Part shown: piece after piece, positions 18,030 through 20,825 of the stretch
Layout of the letters: each line of letters begins with the position of its first letter
Numbering within the stretch: position 1 is the first letter of the stretch
IMG/VR virus record: IMGVR_UViG_3300035670_001434
Coordinates: 1 to 20,825 of that record
Source of the DNA: a virus
Length of the DNA stretch: 20,825 nucleotides
Direction: 5' to 3' (one strand)
Translations under genes and position numbers: made by a program
The notes under the pieces: generated by a model
Databases searched by the model: none
Told to the model about the DNA's origin: nothing
The model's input: only the letters and a program-made list of their open reading frames with translations

Positions 18030-19355
18030 TTAGGAATTAGGGAACGGCGTGGTGGGTGGGGTGAAGTTGGCGGTGTAGCGGGCGACGCCTTTGGTGATGC
18101 GGAGGTCGTCGATGTAGCCTATGTAATTAGTCAGCCCCACTGCGTTGCCAAGTACATTAACGGTAAAGCTATTGCTTACAGTGACCATAGTAGCTATAAG
18201 CAGACCGTCACGGAAGAGCCTATGTGTTCCATTCTGTGACGTTATAGCTAGGTGGTGCCATGTGTTTGCCGTTAAGCCTGCAGAAACATTGTTGAACACA
18301 ACAAGACTTTGTGCCACGTATCGAACGTTGAAAGAATTAAGCTCAAGCCTGTTGCTCACGCTATCAGAATAAATAATTACTCCATTGCCTGCTCCGGTAT
18401 AGATCCACATTTCTATAGTCCAGTCGCTTGCATCTGGCTGGAGAGTTAGCTTAGAGTCAGCGTTATTGAAAGTGATAGCCCCGCCGTTCAGGAAAGCGCT
18501 TGCGCCTCCAAACTTGGATTCAGTCGTGCTCACGGTGACGGTCCCTGACGGCGTGCAAGTCCGAGCGTTCGAACTGCTATCCGTAAACGTCGTGCTGCCA
18601 TTGCTGCCATCCATGTGCAGCAGCAGCGAGACGTCAGCAAAATCAGGGTCCAAATTGATTCCATTATCTGCGCCGCCAGCGGAAAGGTTGAATGCGATTT
18701 CCTTTTTAACACCTAAAGACGAGAGGCTTGCGCCTTGTCCATAATTTGCCCAAAAAATCATGCTTAGCGCAGCTCCGTCGGTCGAGGTGTCGCCTTGGGC
18801 GCTGCCCGGCGTCAAGCCTAGAATCATTGATTGATTAAAGCCGTTTAGAGCGGTAATGGCCGCACCAACACTAAACGAAAGTGCAATAATTTCGTTGCTT
18901 CCTGGTACATACTCGCCACCATTAACAGCCCCAGTAGCCAGCCGTAGCGAAGTGAACAGCTGAGCGCCAACCACGCTGGCTGCCGATGGCGGCACTGTCT
19001 CCAGTATCAGTGAAACGTTATGTCCGCCGCAGGGCAGATCCTCGACAGATCCCGGTCCGGCATATCTCCACATATAGGTGCCCGGCACGTAGTCAGTGAT
19101 GCTGCTGTAGCTCACCACTTCAGCCGGCAACTCAAACGATCTGAACTCGCCCCGTCGGCCGTTGTAGTGGTTCCATACATCAAGCATCTGCGCCTGAGTG
19201 AGGCCTAAAAAAGACAGTCGCACCTGAGCCGCCAAGAACGCGTTGCTGTGCCTGACACGATTCTGAACGCCGCTGTAGCCACTGAACGCCGTAGCGGGAT
19301 ACTCGCCAGGGGTAAATGTGCGGGAGCTTGGGATTAAGGCGGGGAAAGTGGTCAT
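18030..19355 (-). CDS. Tail protein with C-terminal LamG domain
   Basis: The 441-residue protein has an N-terminal tail domain (1-120; see the gene at 17207), a beta-rich middle (120-230) and a LamG/concanavalin-like domain (about 235-440): 'VSLLLHMDGSNGSTTFTDSS', 'FLNGGAITFNNADSKLTLQP', 'DWTIEMWIYTG', 'NTWHHLAITSQNGTHRLFRD', 'YIGYIDDLRITKGVARYT'. LamG domains in cyanophage tails are thought to bind host surface sugars. The DNA is AT-richer than the flanking genes, suggesting separate acquisition. It is likely a receptor-binding or adhesion part of the virion. Confidence 0.85.
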   Translation of the reverse strand: MTTFPALIPSSRTFTPGEYPATAFSGYSGVQNRVRHSNAFLAAQVRLSFLGLTQAQMLDVWNHYNGRRGEFRSFELPAEVVSYSSITDYVPGTYMWRYAGPGSVEDLPCGGHNVSLILETVPPSAASVVGAQLFTSLRLATGAVNGGEYVPGSNEIIALSFSVGAAITALNGFNQSMILGLTPGSAQGDTSTDGAALSMIFWANYGQGASLSSLGVKKEIAFNLSAGGADNGINLDPDFADVSLLLHMDGSNGSTTFTDSSSNARTCTPSGTVTVSTTESKFGGASAFLNGGAITFNNADSKLTLQPDASDWTIEMWIYTGAGNGVIIYSDSVSNRLELNSFNVRYVAQSLVVFNNVSAGLTANTWHHLAITSQNGTHRLFRDGLLIATMVTVSNSFTVNVLGNAVGLTNYIGYIDDLRITKGVARYTANFTPPTTPFPNS

Positions 19356-19361
19356 TTTGAT

Positions 19362-20825
19362 TTACGCTCCCGCCCAAGTGGCATCGATATTATTTTGATC
19401 ATTGGAAAACTCCCACGTCCAGTCAACAGTGATTGAACTGCCAGCGTTAATTCCGCCCGCCCAAGTAAAGAACGCAGCTATTTCGCCTTGAAGATTAGCT
19501 GCATAAACCTCGATAGCAGCGCCTCCCACGCCTCCCTGCGATGTAAATGTCCCGCCAGCCATCCAATTAATAATAGCCGGTCCACCATCAACGCCAAGCG
19601 CCAGAGAGCCGACGCCTCTAGTGTTTGAAGTGGAGTACCAGCTACTGGATGATCCACCAGACTGCCAGCGGAACCATGGATAATCAGTCGGCTCAAACGG
19701 CGGACTAGGCTCAGCGTCAACCAGCAAGCATGGATCAGTAGTGTAAGACCCGCCCTCAAACTCATACTCAAACGAAACAGATCTGTAATTCCAGTCAAAG
19801 CCTCCCGCCGCATTTGGCCCCAGCTCGTCGGGCGGAGTCTGTGGTATTGAGAATCCAGTTCTTGGAACACGAACCACGGATTCAGGAATCAAGTTGCCGT
19901 CCAGATCCAAGTTGCCGATCAGCGCGACCGTTGGAGTGTTGGCGGGCACGCCCACCGGCGGTTGCCCATCAAAGAAATCTTGAGCAGGGTTCGGGCAGCC
20001 CAGCAACACATTAGGCCTGCGGTCGAGTTCGTCGTCGGGGTCTGTCTCAGGCTGCGGCTCACCTGTGCCGCCACCGCCACCGCCACCGCCGCCGCCGGGA
20101 TCAATGACCGGGAAATCGCCCGGATCAATCGGCGGGATCTCGCCCGGCGGATCCTCATCCGGAATCAGGAACTCGTCATCAGGTAGCGGCGTGGTGTCAT
20201 CAAACCCGTTCACGTCGCAGCCCACGCCGGTGAAGTTGCAGGCGAAAAACGTCATGCTCTCCTGAGCGTTGGCCACATCCACGGCAATCAGGCTCTGCAG
20301 GTCTTCGCCCACCGGGGCATGGCTGCATTCGTACTGCACATCGCCGGCCAGAGTCTTGGTGATCCGCTCCACTTCGTAGTAGTAATCGTGGAACCCGGCG
20401 GAGCCACCGAACGGGTTGCGCGCCAGCCGCACCCGCACCAGGCTGCCCTGGGTGACCAGGGTGTTGTGCGACTGGGGGCGCACCTTGAACCGGATCGTGT
20501 GGGTGCTGCGCACACGCTTGGAGAGGATGTAGGCACCAACCCTCACGGCGTGCTCTTCCCTGGTGCAGAACGCCGACAGGTCGTGCGACTCATAGGGGCC
20601 ATTCGGCGCCGTGCCGGCGTACCTCACCTCAGTGGTGCGGATGATGCTCGGGCAGTCCTCAAACTCCTGCCGCCAGATCATCTGCGCCACGAACGGCTGG
20701 CGGGTGTTCCAGCTGGAGTACCGGATATCAACCGATCCAGGGATCACCAGGTCATCGGTGAACGTGTAGGCCAGGGTCTGGTTGAAGGTGTTGATCGCCC
20801 CGTTGCCCAGGGTCGGCAGCAGCGG
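19362..20825 (-). CDS. Large tail-tip protein, 5' end outside window
   Basis: The frame is open to the right edge, so the start lies beyond it; 'LLPTLGNGAINTFNQTLAYT' continues upstream of the first Met. The N-terminal visible part ('RQPFVAQMIWRQEFEDCPSI', 'VRVGAYILSKRVRSTHTIRF', 'DYYYEVERITKTLAGDVQYE') resembles phage tail-tip/baseplate hub proteins of the J type. A ten-glycine, Pro/Asp-rich linker and a beta-rich C-terminal region ('FRWQSGGSSSSWYSTSNTRG', 'GGAAIEVYAANLQGEIAAFF') follow, likely an exposed adhesion domain. The LamG gene follows after 6 bp. Confidence 0.75.
   Translation of the reverse strand, partial: PLLPTLGNGAINTFNQTLAYTFTDDLVIPGSVDIRYSSWNTRQPFVAQMIWRQEFEDCPSIIRTTEVRYAGTAPNGPYESHDLSAFCTREEHAVRVGAYILSKRVRSTHTIRFKVRPQSHNTLVTQGSLVRVRLARNPFGGSAGFHDYYYEVERITKTLAGDVQYECSHAPVGEDLQSLIAVDVANAQESMTFFACNFTGVGCDVNGFDDTTPLPDDEFLIPDEDPPGEIPPIDPGDFPVIDPGGGGGGGGGGTGEPQPETDPDDELDRRPNVLLGCPNPAQDFFDGQPPVGVPANTPTVALIGNLDLDGNLIPESVVRVPRTGFSIPQTPPDELGPNAAGGFDWNYRSVSFEYEFEGGSYTTDPCLLVDAEPSPPFEPTDYPWFRWQSGGSSSSWYSTSNTRGVGSLALGVDGGPAIINWMAGGTFTSQGGVGGAAIEVYAANLQGEIAAFFTWAGGINAGSSITVDWTWEFSNDQNNIDATWAGA
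20068..20099. repeat. CCGCCA/CCGCCG microsatellite encoding polyglycine
   Basis: A run of 3-bp CCN repeats, read on the minus strand as ten consecutive glycines in the tail-tip protein, separates the hub-like and C-terminal parts. Such tracts can change length by slippage, altering linker length. Confidence 0.85.

Noticed and set aside
20068-20099. CRISPR-like or regulatory repeat
   Set aside because: It is a trinucleotide tract inside a coding frame that encodes a glycine linker.

Overview
The window looks like part of the genome of a temperate, siphovirus-like phage, or a prophage, of a high-GC picocyanobacterium-type host (Synechococcus/Cyanobium-like). The phage calls rest on a RecT-like annealing protein, SSB, a Siphovirus Gp157-type protein, a tyrosine integrase with an excisionase-like HTH protein, a dCTP deaminase, a lysis cassette and tail genes. 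The host guess rests on a sigma-70 factor whose N-terminus and region 2 resemble cyanobacterial group 2/3 sigmas and on LamG and C39 domains of the kind seen in cyanophages. It is an inference.

Layout. (1) 1-1825, plus strand: recombination genes (RecT-like, cut by the left edge; ssb) and small proteins. (2) 1828-5588, plus strand: an AT-richer block of six overlapping genes, the most unusual part of the window. It encodes an IbrA/YbdN-like PAPS-reductase-family protein, a fusion of an ectoine-synthase-like cupin to an IbrB/ParB-like domain, a conserved small companion, a free-standing copy of the IbrA C-terminal module, a 64-residue unknown and a Cas4/RecB-like nuclease with four cysteines placed as for an Fe-S cluster. 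(3) 5585-7192, plus strand: small early genes, one encoding a membrane-anchored HTH protein. (4) 7193-8979: integrase (plus), a 270-bp non-coding stretch before it that may hold attP, and a convergent excisionase-like gene (minus). (5) 8737-11904, minus strand: a tightly overlapping early operon from Gp157 down to dCTP deaminase and two HTH proteins. (6) 11990-13259, plus strand: the phage sigma factor and a small acidic protein. (7) 13312-14806, minus strand: small genes, two preceded by copies of a 31-bp repeat. (8) 15025-20825, minus strand: tail-tip protein (cut by the right edge), LamG tail protein, two small virion proteins, holin-like protein, membrane-HTH protein, small protein and a two-domain endolysin.

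How it fits together. Neighbouring genes usually overlap by ATGA or GTGA, so expression probably depends on translational coupling. This habit also exposes two genes with non-standard starts: CTG at 5585 and ATA at 13548. A recurring sequence with core CCGG(A/C)ACCTA lies upstream of several genes on both strands and may be a phage-specific promoter or operator, perhaps tied to the phage sigma factor. The IbrA/cupin-ParB/nuclease block is inserted in the early plus-strand region and could be a DNA- or nucleotide-modifying, anti-defence or regulatory cargo. All functions were read from sequence alone, with no database search.
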